Below, piece after piece: positions 33,385 through 41,410 of a stretch of DNA of 64,000 nucleotides. The notes below the pieces were generated by a model that made no database searches, had not been told where the DNA came from, and saw only the letters and a program-made list of their open reading frames with translations. The number at the start of each line of letters is the position of its first letter. Within the stretch, counting starts at the first letter, position 1. Origin of the DNA: Tabrizicola fusiformis (GTDB lineage Bacteria; Pseudomonadota; Alphaproteobacteria; Rhodobacterales; Rhodobacteraceae). The stretch is from NCBI RefSeq assembly GCF_013328815.1, contig NZ_JABUHN010000002.1, forward strand, positions 248,001 through 312,000, written 5' to 3'. The position numbers were made by a program, and so were the translations under genes.

Positions 33385-34134
33385 ATGTTCAGCTATCAGC
33401 TTTATTCCTCCCGCAACTTCCCGCCGCTGGGCGATACTCTGGCCATGCTGGCCGAGGCGGGCTACGATGGGGTCGAACCCTTCGGCGGGCTTTACGCCGA
33501 CCGCGCCGGGCTTGAGGCGCTGGCATCGGGGGTCAAGGCCGCGGGGCTGGCGGTGAAGACCGGGCATTTCAGCATCGAACAGGTTGAGGACACCCCCGAT
33601 TGGGTGATCGAGGTTGCCCGGACGCTGGGGATGGCGAAGGTGATCGTGCCGTGGCTGCATCCCGACCACCGGCCCACCGATGCCGCGGGCTGGCGGGCGC
33701 TGGGGGCGCGGCTGCAAAAGGCCGGGGCGCCGATCCGGGCGGCGGGTTTCGGCTTTGGCTGGCACAACCATGATTTTGAGTTCTTTCCCTTCGCCGATGG
33801 CAGCCTGCCGATCACCGCGCTGTTCGAAGGCGGCCCCGATCTGGAATGGGAGATCGACGTGGCCTGGGTGGTGCGCGGCGGGCATGACCCGCTGCACTGG
33901 ATCGCGGCCGAAAAGGGCCGCATCACCATCGCCCATGTCAAGGACATCGCCCCGGCGGGCGAGGCCGAAGATGAGGGCGGCTGGGCCGATGTCGGTCATG
34001 GCGTGGTGAACTGGCCCGCAATCCTGCCGGCGCTGCGGGCGAATGGCGTGACGTATTTCATCATGGAACATGACAACCCCTCGGACCACCGCCGCTTTGC
34101 GACCCGGGCGCTGACCGCTGCGAAAGGCTTCTGA
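33385..34134 (+). CDS. sugar phosphate isomerase/epimerase family protein
   Basis: A 249-residue TIM barrel of the xylose isomerase-like (AP endonuclease 2) superfamily. Metal-binding residues probably include Glu and His in WHNHDFEF (about 128-135), EIDVAWV and HVKDI, the usual pattern. AAAGGA precedes the start. The substrate is unknown. It lies directly before a Gfo/Idh oxidoreductase, a pairing seen in inositol and 3-keto-sugar pathways. Confidence 0.85.
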   Translation: MFSYQLYSSRNFPPLGDTLAMLAEAGYDGVEPFGGLYADRAGLEALASGVKAAGLAVKTGHFSIEQVEDTPDWVIEVARTLGMAKVIVPWLHPDHRPTDAAGWRALGARLQKAGAPIRAAGFGFGWHNHDFEFFPFADGSLPITALFEGGPDLEWEIDVAWVVRGGHDPLHWIAAEKGRITIAHVKDIAPAGEAEDEGGWADVGHGVVNWPAILPALRANGVTYFIMEHDNPSDHRRFATRALTAAKGF

Positions 34135-34136
34135 TC

Positions 34137-35258
34137 ATGGCGAAAACCGGCATCGGCATCATCGGCTGCGGCAATATCTCGACCGCCTATCTGCGGCTGG
34201 CCCCGCTGTTCAAGGGCGTGGAGGTGCGGGCGGTCGCCGACATGAACCTGGCCGCGGCTCAGGCGCGGGGGGCAGAATTCGGCGTGCGGGCGCAGTCGGT
34301 CGAAGACCTTCTGGCCAACCCGGAGGTGGAGGTGGTGATCAACCTGACCATTCCCGGGGCGCATTTCGCGGTGACGCGGGCCATTCTTGAGGCGGGCAAA
34401 CATGCCTATTCGGAAAAACCGCTGGTCCTGACGCTGGATGAGGGGCTGGAGCTGCGCGATCTTGCGGCGGCGCGGGGGCTGTCGGTGGGCTGTGCGCCCG
34501 ATACCTTCCTTGGCGGCGCACATCAGCAGGCCCGCGCTCTGATCGACGAAGGGCGGCTGGGCCGGATCACCGCAGGCGGGGCGGCCGTGATGGGCCACGG
34601 CATGGAGCATTGGCACCCGAACCCGGATTTCTTCTTCCTGCCCGGCGGCGGGCCGATCCTGGACATGGGGCCCTATTACATTGCCAATCTGATCAATCTG
34701 ATCGGCCCGGTCAAACGGGTCGGCGCGCTGACCTCGATGGCGGAGACCGAGCGGACGATTTCCTCGCAGCCCCGGGCGGGGGAGAAGATTCCGGTCAAGA
34801 CCCCGACCAACATTCACGCCCTTCTGGAGTTCCACAACGGCGCCACGGTCAACCTCTCGGCAAGCTGGGATGTCTGGCACCACCGCCGCAGCCACATGGA
34901 GCTTTATGGCACCGAGGGCACGCTTTACCTGCCCGATCCGAACTTCTTCGGCGGCACAGTGGAGATTGCGGGCCGCGATGGCGAGGCGTCGGAAGTCGCG
35001 CCTTGGGAGCATCCGTTCGGTGTGACGAATTTCGAGGGCGGGCGGGCGAATTACCGCACCGCCGGGCTGGCCGATATGGTGGCGGCGCTGCGCGAGGGCC
35101 GCGATGCCCGCTGCTCGCTGGCGCGGACCCTGCATGGGGTCGAGGTGATGACGGCCTGCCTGAAATCGGGTGAGACGGGCGGCTTCATCACGCTGGGCAC
35201 CACCTGCACCCGGCCCGCGGCGCTGGGACCGCAGGAGGCGCGTGCCTTGCTTGCGTGA
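34137..35258 (+). CDS. Gfo/Idh/MocA-family oxidoreductase
   Basis: A 373-residue NAD(P)-dependent dehydrogenase. The Rossmann motif is GIGIIGCGNIS (residues 5-15) and the catalytic lysine is Lys94 in SEKPL. The substrate half has GGGPILDMGPYYI. It starts 2 bases after the isomerase gene. It probably oxidises or reduces a sugar released by the glycosidases of the same operon. Confidence 0.9.
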   Translation: MAKTGIGIIGCGNISTAYLRLAPLFKGVEVRAVADMNLAAAQARGAEFGVRAQSVEDLLANPEVEVVINLTIPGAHFAVTRAILEAGKHAYSEKPLVLTLDEGLELRDLAAARGLSVGCAPDTFLGGAHQQARALIDEGRLGRITAGGAAVMGHGMEHWHPNPDFFFLPGGGPILDMGPYYIANLINLIGPVKRVGALTSMAETERTISSQPRAGEKIPVKTPTNIHALLEFHNGATVNLSASWDVWHHRRSHMELYGTEGTLYLPDPNFFGGTVEIAGRDGEASEVAPWEHPFGVTNFEGGRANYRTAGLADMVAALREGRDARCSLARTLHGVEVMTACLKSGETGGFITLGTTCTRPAALGPQEARALLA

Positions 35259-35265
35259 TGGGGGC

Positions 35266-36888
35266 ATGATGCAAAATCCCGCGCTGCGCGGCTTCAACCC
35301 CGATCCCAGCTTTTGCCGGGTGGGCGAGGATTACTTCCTCGCCACCTCGACCTTTGAATGGTTTCCGGGGGTGCAGATTTTCCACTCGCGCGATCTGGCG
35401 AACTGGCGGCTGGTGGCCCGTCCGCTGCGGCGGGCCAGCCAGTTGGACATGCGCGGCAATCCCGACAGTTGCGGCGTCTGGGCGCCCTGCCTCAGCCATG
35501 CCGACGGGCTCTTCTGGCTGGTCTATACCGATGTGAAGCGGTTCGACGGCGCCTTCAAGGATGCCCACAATTATGTCGTGACCTGTCCGACCATCGACGG
35601 CGACTGGTCCGAGCCAGAATATGTCACCTCCTCCGGCTTTGACCCTTCGCTGTTTCACGATGACGACGGGCGCAAATATTTCCTGAACATGCGCTGGAAC
35701 CATCGCGGGCCGGGATCGGGCCTGAACCCTGCGCATGACAGTTTTGACGGGATCGAGCTGCAGGAATGGCAGCCGGGGCGGGGGCTGATCGGAGATCCGG
35801 TGACGATCCACACCGGCACCCCGCTGGGGATGAGCGAGGCGCCGCATCTCTTCCGCCGCGATGGCTGGTATTATCTGACCATGGCCGAGGGCGGCACCGG
35901 ATATGACCATGCCGTCAGCATGGCCCGCGCCCGCGACATCCGCGGCCCCTATGAAGACCACCCGGCACAGCACCTGCTGACCGCCCGTTTCGCCCCGGGC
36001 AGCCCGTTGCAGCGCGTCGGGCACGGACAATATGTCGAGGGCCATGACGAGCGACACTGGCACAGCTTCCTCTGCGGCCGCCCGCAACTGGGGCCGCGCG
36101 GGCCCTTCTGCGCCATGGGCCGGGAAACCGGGCTGGCCGAGGTGGAATGGCGCGACGGCTGGCTTTGGCTGAAAGGCGGCGGGCAGGTGCCGCCGGTTGA
36201 TCTGGCCTTGCCCGAGAGGGCACCGCGCGGGCCGGTCGGCTACGTCTTTGACGGCCCTGACCTGCCGCAGGATTTCCAGTGGCTGCGCAGCCCGCAACCC
36301 GAACGGCTCTTCACGCTGACCGGCCGTGCCCTGCGCCTGACCGGGCGCGAAAGCCTCGGCGCGTGGTTTGAGCAATCGCTGGTGGCGCGGCGGCAGGAAG
36401 ACCCGGCCTGCCGTGTCGAAACCGAGCTTCTGGCCGATCCGCCGAACTGGCAGCGCGCGGCAGGGCTGATCCACTATTACAACCGCCACAAGTTCCACGC
36501 AGCCCTGCTGACGCAGGAACCGGGCCTTGGCCGGTGTCTGCGGGTGGTCTCCTGCCCCGGCGACCCGACCGAGGCGCTGGTTCTGTCGCCGCCTGTCCCG
36601 GTGCCCGGCGGACCGCTGCGGCTGGGCCTGACCATCGACGGTGCCGCCGCGCAATTCGACTGGGCGCAGCCCGGGGCCAATTGGCAGCCGCTTGGCCCGG
36701 TTCTGGATGCCAGCGTGATTTCCGATGAAGGCGGGCGGGGCGAACATGCCAGCTTTACCGGCGCCTTCCTTGGCATGGTGGCGCATGACCTGACCGGGCA
36801 GGGCTGGACGGCGGATTTCACACGCTTTTCCTATTCCCCGCAGCCCTTGGGCAAGGCGGGCTTGCATGTGGGCCACAGCCCGGCATAA
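35266..36888 (+). CDS. GH43 beta-xylosidase/arabinofuranosidase-like enzyme
   Basis: A 540-residue family 43 glycosidase. The five-bladed propeller holds the base Asp13 (FNPDPSF), the pKa modulator Asp126 (GFDPSLFHDD) and the acid Glu191 (GMSEAPHLF). A C-terminal beta-sandwich of about 200 residues closes the active site, as in beta-xylosidases of subfamily 11. No signal peptide. Two ATGs (35266 and 35269) are adjacent. Activity on xylosides, arabinosides or both cannot be told by eye. Confidence 0.88.
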   Translation: MMQNPALRGFNPDPSFCRVGEDYFLATSTFEWFPGVQIFHSRDLANWRLVARPLRRASQLDMRGNPDSCGVWAPCLSHADGLFWLVYTDVKRFDGAFKDAHNYVVTCPTIDGDWSEPEYVTSSGFDPSLFHDDDGRKYFLNMRWNHRGPGSGLNPAHDSFDGIELQEWQPGRGLIGDPVTIHTGTPLGMSEAPHLFRRDGWYYLTMAEGGTGYDHAVSMARARDIRGPYEDHPAQHLLTARFAPGSPLQRVGHGQYVEGHDERHWHSFLCGRPQLGPRGPFCAMGRETGLAEVEWRDGWLWLKGGGQVPPVDLALPERAPRGPVGYVFDGPDLPQDFQWLRSPQPERLFTLTGRALRLTGRESLGAWFEQSLVARRQEDPACRVETELLADPPNWQRAAGLIHYYNRHKFHAALLTQEPGLGRCLRVVSCPGDPTEALVLSPPVPVPGGPLRLGLTIDGAAAQFDWAQPGANWQPLGPVLDASVISDEGGRGEHASFTGAFLGMVAHDLTGQGWTADFTRFSYSPQPLGKAGLHVGHSPA

Positions 36889-36920
36889 CTCTACCTCCGA
36901 GTTTGGCCGAGCGAACCCCG

Positions 36921-37580
36921 ATGACCGCAGAAGACCGCAAGATACCAAGCCATGAGCTGACCTATGCGCGGCTGCGCGACATGGTGCTGTATGGCCATCT
37001 CGAACCCGGCCAGCCGGTGACGATTCAGGGGCTGGTCGGCGATCTGGACGCCGGCATGACCCCGGTGCGCGAGGCGCTGCGCCGCCTGACCGCCGAGGGC
37101 GCGCTGGAGCCACAGGGCAACCGCCGGGTGACGGTGCCGCGCCTGACCCCGGCCATTCTGGAGCAGGTGGCCTTCGCCCGACTGACGATCGAACCGCGTC
37201 TGGCCGAGCTTGCCGCCGCCCAACTGACCCCGGCGCTGATCGAGACGCTGGCCGCGCTGGACGAACGGGTGAACGAGGCGCTGCGCGCGGGCGATGTTCC
37301 GGCCTACCTGGAAAGCAATCACGCCTTCCACTTCGCGCTCTATGAGGCGTCGGGGGCGGGGGTGTTGCTGGATATGGCCCGCTCGCTCTGGCTGCGCTTC
37401 GGGCCCTCGCTGCGGGTGGTCAGCAGCCTGTCGGGGATCGAAGGGCTGCCCGATGGCCATGTCGAGGCGCTGGCGGCGATGCGCGCCGGCGATGCCGGGG
37501 CGCTGGCCATGGCCATCCGCAACGATATCGCCCAAGGGGTCGAACATGTGCGCGACGCGCTGGCGCGCGGCGCGGTCTGA
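36921..37580 (+). CDS. GntR-family transcriptional regulator (FCD type)
   Basis: A 219-residue regulator with an N-terminal winged HTH (LTYARLRDMVLYGHLEPGQPV, then GMTPVREALRRLTAEGALE) and a C-terminal helical FCD effector domain. I chose the ATG at 36921; a TTG at 36903 would add six residues. It closes the carbohydrate locus, so the locus has a repressor at each end. The FCD class often binds organic acids or sugar acids. Confidence 0.85.
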   Translation: MTAEDRKIPSHELTYARLRDMVLYGHLEPGQPVTIQGLVGDLDAGMTPVREALRRLTAEGALEPQGNRRVTVPRLTPAILEQVAFARLTIEPRLAELAAAQLTPALIETLAALDERVNEALRAGDVPAYLESNHAFHFALYEASGAGVLLDMARSLWLRFGPSLRVVSSLSGIEGLPDGHVEALAAMRAGDAGALAMAIRNDIAQGVEHVRDALARGAV

Positions 37581-37598
37581 TCCGCCGGGGCCGGGCGC

Positions 37599-37642
37599 CA
37601 AATTTCTTCGAAGAAATTTGCAAAATCCTTGGAAGGATTTTG
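37599..37642. repeat. tandem 22-bp palindromes, copy 3
   Basis: Two abutting units at 37599-37620 and 37621-37642, between convergent genes. The first has the same core as copy 1 (AAATTTCTTCGAAGAAATTT). The second, AAAATCCTTGGAAGGATTTT, keeps complementary 10-bp arms but has GG instead of CG at the centre. Confidence 0.9.
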
Positions 37643-37661
37643 GCCCGCCCTGCCGCTGGTG

Positions 37662-38858
37662 TTATTGCAGATAGGGCATCGGATCGACGCTGTCCACGCC
37701 GCGCCGCACCTCGAAATGCAGGAAGGCCGGGTTGCCCGAGCGGACCACCGCAATCGCCTGGCCGCGGGCCACCTTGTCGCCCTTGGCTACCTTGAGCTGA
37801 TCGACCCCGGCATAGACCGTCAAGAGATCGCCCGCATGGCGGATCACCACGATGGGCGTGCCGGTGGTGTCCTTGGTCACCGCTGCCACGGTGCCGGCAT
37901 CGGCGGCCTTCACCGCGGTTCCGGCGGCGGCGGAAATGTCGATCCCGTCGTTCTTCTTCTTCTGATAGGTGCGGATGATCTTGCCCGCGACCGGCATCAC
38001 CAGCTTGGTCGCCGTCGCGCCGGTCCGCTGGCTGCCCATGTCGGGCGAGGCAGGGGTTTCCTTGGCCTTTTCGGCGGCAGGGGCGGTCTTTTCATCCGGC
38101 AGCGGTTTCTTGGCCGAGGGCGGGGTGGGCGTCGGGCTGCCCTGACCCGGGACCGTCGCCACATCCTGCGGCGCAATCGGCGCCGAAGCGGCGGTCGGGA
38201 TGATCAGGAACTGCCCCTCGCGCACGGCAAGGTCGCTGCCCAGCCCGTTCCAGTCGGCCAGCGCCTTGGCCGAGACGTTGTAGGCCCGGGCGATGGTATA
38301 GGCGGTTTCGCCGCGCTGCACCTTGTGGCGCACCGGTTCGCCACCCGCAGGCGCCTTGGGCGCGGCAGGGGCGGGCGTAGTCGATCCGGCCCGGTCAATC
38401 GCATTGCCCGCGATGGTGGTGACATCAATCGCCCCGCCCGAGGCGGAGGGCGGCGTGCCCGAACCGATCACCCCGCCGGTGACGGCACCGCCCGGCGCAG
38501 CAGGGGCGGCCCCGCCCGCCACCCGGCCCGGCAGGGCCAGAACCTCACCGTCGCGCAGGGCGTCGCTCGGGCGCAGCGCGTTGTAGCGGGCCAGTTCGGC
38601 GGCATCCATGCCGATGCGGCCCGCGACCGTGGCCACGGTATCGCCGCGCCGCGCCACCGCCACCTGATAGCCGGGATAGGAAATCACCCCGCGGCTGTCG
38701 GCATTGGGGCGCGGATTGGTCGCGGCGCGCGCCGCATCCGAGGTGTCGAACCCCGCTCCGCCGCGCAGATCCCAGTCAAGCCCGCCCCCGCCGCCGACAC
38801 AGGCCGACAACAGCAGCATGGCCGTCAGGCCGGTTACAGGTCCACGCGACAGGTTCAT
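37662..38858 (-). CDS. LysM/M23 lipoprotein, NlpD/DipM-like amidase activator
   Basis: A 398-residue lipoprotein. The lipobox is LLLSAC, with Cys20 as the lipid site. Two LysM domains bind peptidoglycan (VARRGDTVATVAGRIG... and KVQRGETAYTIARAYN...). A Pro/Ala-rich linker leads to a C-terminal LytM domain ending LHFEVRRGVDSVDPMPYL. The metal site is degenerate: the usual His before GIDI is Asn-Asp and the YAH motif reads YAG, so it should activate amidases rather than cut. It follows surE and pcm, a classical order. Confidence 0.88.
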   Translation of the reverse strand: MNLSRGPVTGLTAMLLLSACVGGGGGLDWDLRGGAGFDTSDAARAATNPRPNADSRGVISYPGYQVAVARRGDTVATVAGRIGMDAAELARYNALRPSDALRDGEVLALPGRVAGGAAPAAPGGAVTGGVIGSGTPPSASGGAIDVTTIAGNAIDRAGSTTPAPAAPKAPAGGEPVRHKVQRGETAYTIARAYNVSAKALADWNGLGSDLAVREGQFLIIPTAASAPIAPQDVATVPGQGSPTPTPPSAKKPLPDEKTAPAAEKAKETPASPDMGSQRTGATATKLVMPVAGKIIRTYQKKKNDGIDISAAAGTAVKAADAGTVAAVTKDTTGTPIVVIRHAGDLLTVYAGVDQLKVAKGDKVARGQAIAVVRSGNPAFLHFEVRRGVDSVDPMPYLQ

Positions 38859-38908
38859 GCTCGCCCCTCACTCCATCGTGCCCGGTTGGCCCGGGTCACA
38901 TCACGTCT

Positions 38909-39574
38909 TCACTCGTTGCCCAAGCCTTCGACCAGCGGCACGAAACGCACCGGGCGCAGCTCTTCATACTCATAGCCGGTGGTCAGGCGCGTCACCTTGA
39001 TCAGGCTTTGCACCGCATCCGACTGCCCCACCGGCAGCACCATGATACCGCCGATCTTGAGCTGCGCCAAGAGCGGCCCGGGCGGGTCTTCGGCCGCCGC
39101 AGTCACGAGGATGCGATCAAACGGCGCCTGATCGGGCAGGCCGAAACTGCCATCTGCCGTCATGGCGACGATATTCACCAGTCCCATGCTGCGGAAAAGG
39201 TCGCCCGCCTCTTTCACCAGCCGCCGGTGCCGGTCCACGGTATAGACCCGCCGCGCCAGAAGGCTGAGGATGGCCGCCTGATAGCCCGATCCGGTGCCCA
39301 CCTCCAGCACGGTATCGCGCGGCTGCACGTTCAGCGCCTGCGTCATCAACCCCACCACCGAGGGTTGGCTGATGGTCTGGCCGCAGGCGATGGGCAGGGG
39401 CATGTCCTCATAGGCGCGCTCGGCGAACAGGCCACGCACGAACTGGCCGCGATCCACCCGCTCCATCGCGGTCAGAACCCGGCCATCGGTTACCCCACGG
39501 GACCGTAGCGCAAAGAGAAACCGCATCTTCCGTTCGGCCGCCGTCGCATCGTCGGGCAGGCCGTCCTCGCTCAT
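38909..39574 (-). CDS. pcm: protein-L-isoaspartate O-methyltransferase
   Basis: A 221-residue SAM-dependent methyltransferase. The SAM motif is [15 protein letters not shown], and the active-site region [11 protein letters not shown] is characteristic. It repairs isoaspartate in aged proteins. Its ATG overlaps the surE stop by 4 bases. Confidence 0.93.
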   Translation of the reverse strand: MSEDGLPDDATAAERKMRFLFALRSRGVTDGRVLTAMERVDRGQFVRGLFAERAYEDMPLPIACGQTISQPSVVGLMTQALNVQPRDTVLEVGTGSGYQAAILSLLARRVYTVDRHRRLVKEAGDLFRSMGLVNIVAMTADGSFGLPDQAPFDRILVTAAAEDPPGPLLAQLKIGGIMVLPVGQSDAVQSLIKVTRLTTGYEYEELRPVRFVPLVEGLGNE

Positions 39575-40356
39575 GCCAGCCGCGCCTCAAGGTCGGCCAG
39601 CACATCATGCGCCGTCAGGTCCGCGCGCAGCGGGGTGACCGAGATATAGCCCTCGACATTGGCCGTCACATCGGTGCCGGGCAGGGTGGCCCCGTGCTGC
39701 GGGCCGCCCTTGATCCAGAGGAACCGCCGCCCGGTGGGCGACAATTGCGCCTCGACCGAGAAGGAGGTGTAGCGGCGGAAGCCTTGGGCCGCGACCTTGG
39801 TGCCCTTGACGCCCGCTGCGGCGGTCGGCGGGAAATTCACGTTGTAAAACAGCCGGTAATCGCCTTCGTCCCAGCGCCCCTTGTCCAGCAGGCGGCGCAG
39901 AAGGGCCGGGCCATGCACCCGGGCCGCCTCGAACGGGTCATCCAGCCCATCGGTTTCGCGCCCCATGAACTGCGACAGGGCAATCGCGGGAATGCCCTGC
40001 AATGCCGCCTCCATCGCGCCACCGATCGTGCCGGAATACAGCACATTCTCGCCCGAGTTGTTGCCCCGGTTCACCCCCGACAGCACCAGATCGGGCTTTG
40101 CCCCCTCCAGCACGTCATGGATGCCCGCCAGCACGCAATCGGCCGGGCTGCCCTCGGCGGCAAAGCGGCGCGGCCCAAGCTGGGCGATCATCGTGGGGTG
40201 GGTGTAGCTGATGCAATGGCCGACGCCCGATTGTTCAAAGGCGGGGGCCACGGTCCAGACCTCGCCCTCGGGCCCGGCAAGCGCGGTGGCAATCTCGTGC
40301 AGCACCTCAAGCCCCGGAGCGTTGATGCCGTCGTCATTTGTGATCAAAATGCGCAT
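39571..40356 (-). CDS. surE: 5'/3'-nucleotidase SurE
   Basis: A 261-residue survival protein. The metal-binding start [15 protein letters not shown] (Asp8, Asp9) and the [24 protein letters not shown] block are diagnostic. It removes phosphate from nucleoside monophosphates and is coupled to pcm. Confidence 0.95.
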   Translation of the reverse strand: MRILITNDDGINAPGLEVLHEIATALAGPEGEVWTVAPAFEQSGVGHCISYTHPTMIAQLGPRRFAAEGSPADCVLAGIHDVLEGAKPDLVLSGVNRGNNSGENVLYSGTIGGAMEAALQGIPAIALSQFMGRETDGLDDPFEAARVHGPALLRRLLDKGRWDEGDYRLFYNVNFPPTAAAGVKGTKVAAQGFRRYTSFSVEAQLSPTGRRFLWIKGGPQHGATLPGTDVTANVEGYISVTPLRADLTAHDVLADLEARLA

Positions 40357-40462
40357 GAAACCCTCTCGTTCCCCCCTGATTAGACGAGCCGCCCCGCTGC
40401 GGCAAGCACCGAGCGGGCCGCATTGCGCCGCCGCCCGACAAAGGCCCGCAGCCCGGCATTTG

Positions 40463-40490
40463 CACCTTTCGAAATACTCCCGCCGGAGGC
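40463..40490 (-). repeat. intergenic element related to GGGATATTT, copy 4
   Basis: On the minus strand it reads GCCTCCGGCGGGAGTATTTC then GAAAGG. It keeps the CCTCCGGCGGG lead of copy 3 but has GAGTATTT in place of GGATATTT. It lies between the transglutaminase-like gene and surE. Confidence 0.45.
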
Positions 40491-40513
40491 ATCCGACGCG
40501 GGCAAGGGGCGGC

Positions 40514-41410
40514 TCATTCGGTGGCTTCGTCCTCGGCCTCCGGGCGGATGTCCACGGAATGGCTGCCTTCCTGCGCGCCGTCCAGACGGAGCATCCCGAT
40601 CACCGGCGCCACGTCGCCATAATCGCGGCCATGGCCGACGACGATATGGTCCTCGGCCACGAAACAGGCATTGGTCGGGTCATAGTCGATCCAGCCGGTT
40701 TCGGCGCCGCACCAAGCCCGCACCCAGGCGTGCATCGCATCCGCCCCTTCCAGCCGGGGCTTGCCCGGCGGCGGATGGGTGCGCAGATAACCCGCCACAT
40801 AGGCGGCGGGAATGCCATGGGCGCGCAGCCCCGCAATCATGATCTGGGCAAAATCCTGACAGACGCCGTGGCGCCCGGCAAAGGCCGCCTCGACGGGGGT
40901 GTCCACCTCGGTCGCCTCGGCGTCAAAGGTCATCGCGGCGTGCAGCGCCTCTCCCAGCGCCTGCACCGCCTGCCGGGTGGTGCCCGCAGGGTCGATCACC
41001 CCGGTGGCAAATTCGGTGATGGCCGCGATGCGCGGCAATCGGGGCGAGGGCGGCAGGAAATGATGCGGCGCCGAACGTCCGACATCGCGGATCAGGGCGA
41101 TTTCCCCGGTCAGATCGGCAAGGCTCGCGGAAATGTCGAACTCGGCGGCGGTGGCATGGCGGATCACCTCGGCCTGCATTTCGACCGCGACGGCGGTCAG
41201 GCCGGGGGGCATGACCGCCTCGATCACCCGTGTTCCGAAGAAATCGGTATAATCCAGCATTTCAACGGGTTCCGGCGTGATGGTCACCGTTTCGGCGGCC
41301 ACGGTCTGCACCCCCGGCAGGGCGGCGGGCAGGACGCGGAACTGCTGGCGCCCCGCGCCGGTGGGGCGGGCGAAACGGTAGTCGATACACAGGCGGATCC
41401 GGTAGAGCAT
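40514..41410 (-). CDS. transglutaminase-like protein (small)
   Basis: A 298-residue protein. The N-terminal beta domain ([20 protein letters not shown]) is the bacterial transglutaminase-like N module. The catalytic triad is Cys in [11 protein letters not shown], His in [10 protein letters not shown] and Asp in WIDYDPTN. Such proteins usually act as peptidases or amidases. The start ATG shares one base with the stop of the ATP-grasp gene (TGATG), so the two are coupled. Confidence 0.88.
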   Translation of the reverse strand: MLYRIRLCIDYRFARPTGAGRQQFRVLPAALPGVQTVAAETVTITPEPVEMLDYTDFFGTRVIEAVMPPGLTAVAVEMQAEVIRHATAAEFDISASLADLTGEIALIRDVGRSAPHHFLPPSPRLPRIAAITEFATGVIDPAGTTRQAVQALGEALHAAMTFDAEATEVDTPVEAAFAGRHGVCQDFAQIMIAGLRAHGIPAAYVAGYLRTHPPPGKPRLEGADAMHAWVRAWCGAETGWIDYDPTNACFVAEDHIVVGHGRDYGDVAPVIGMLRLDGAQEGSHSVDIRPEAEDEATE

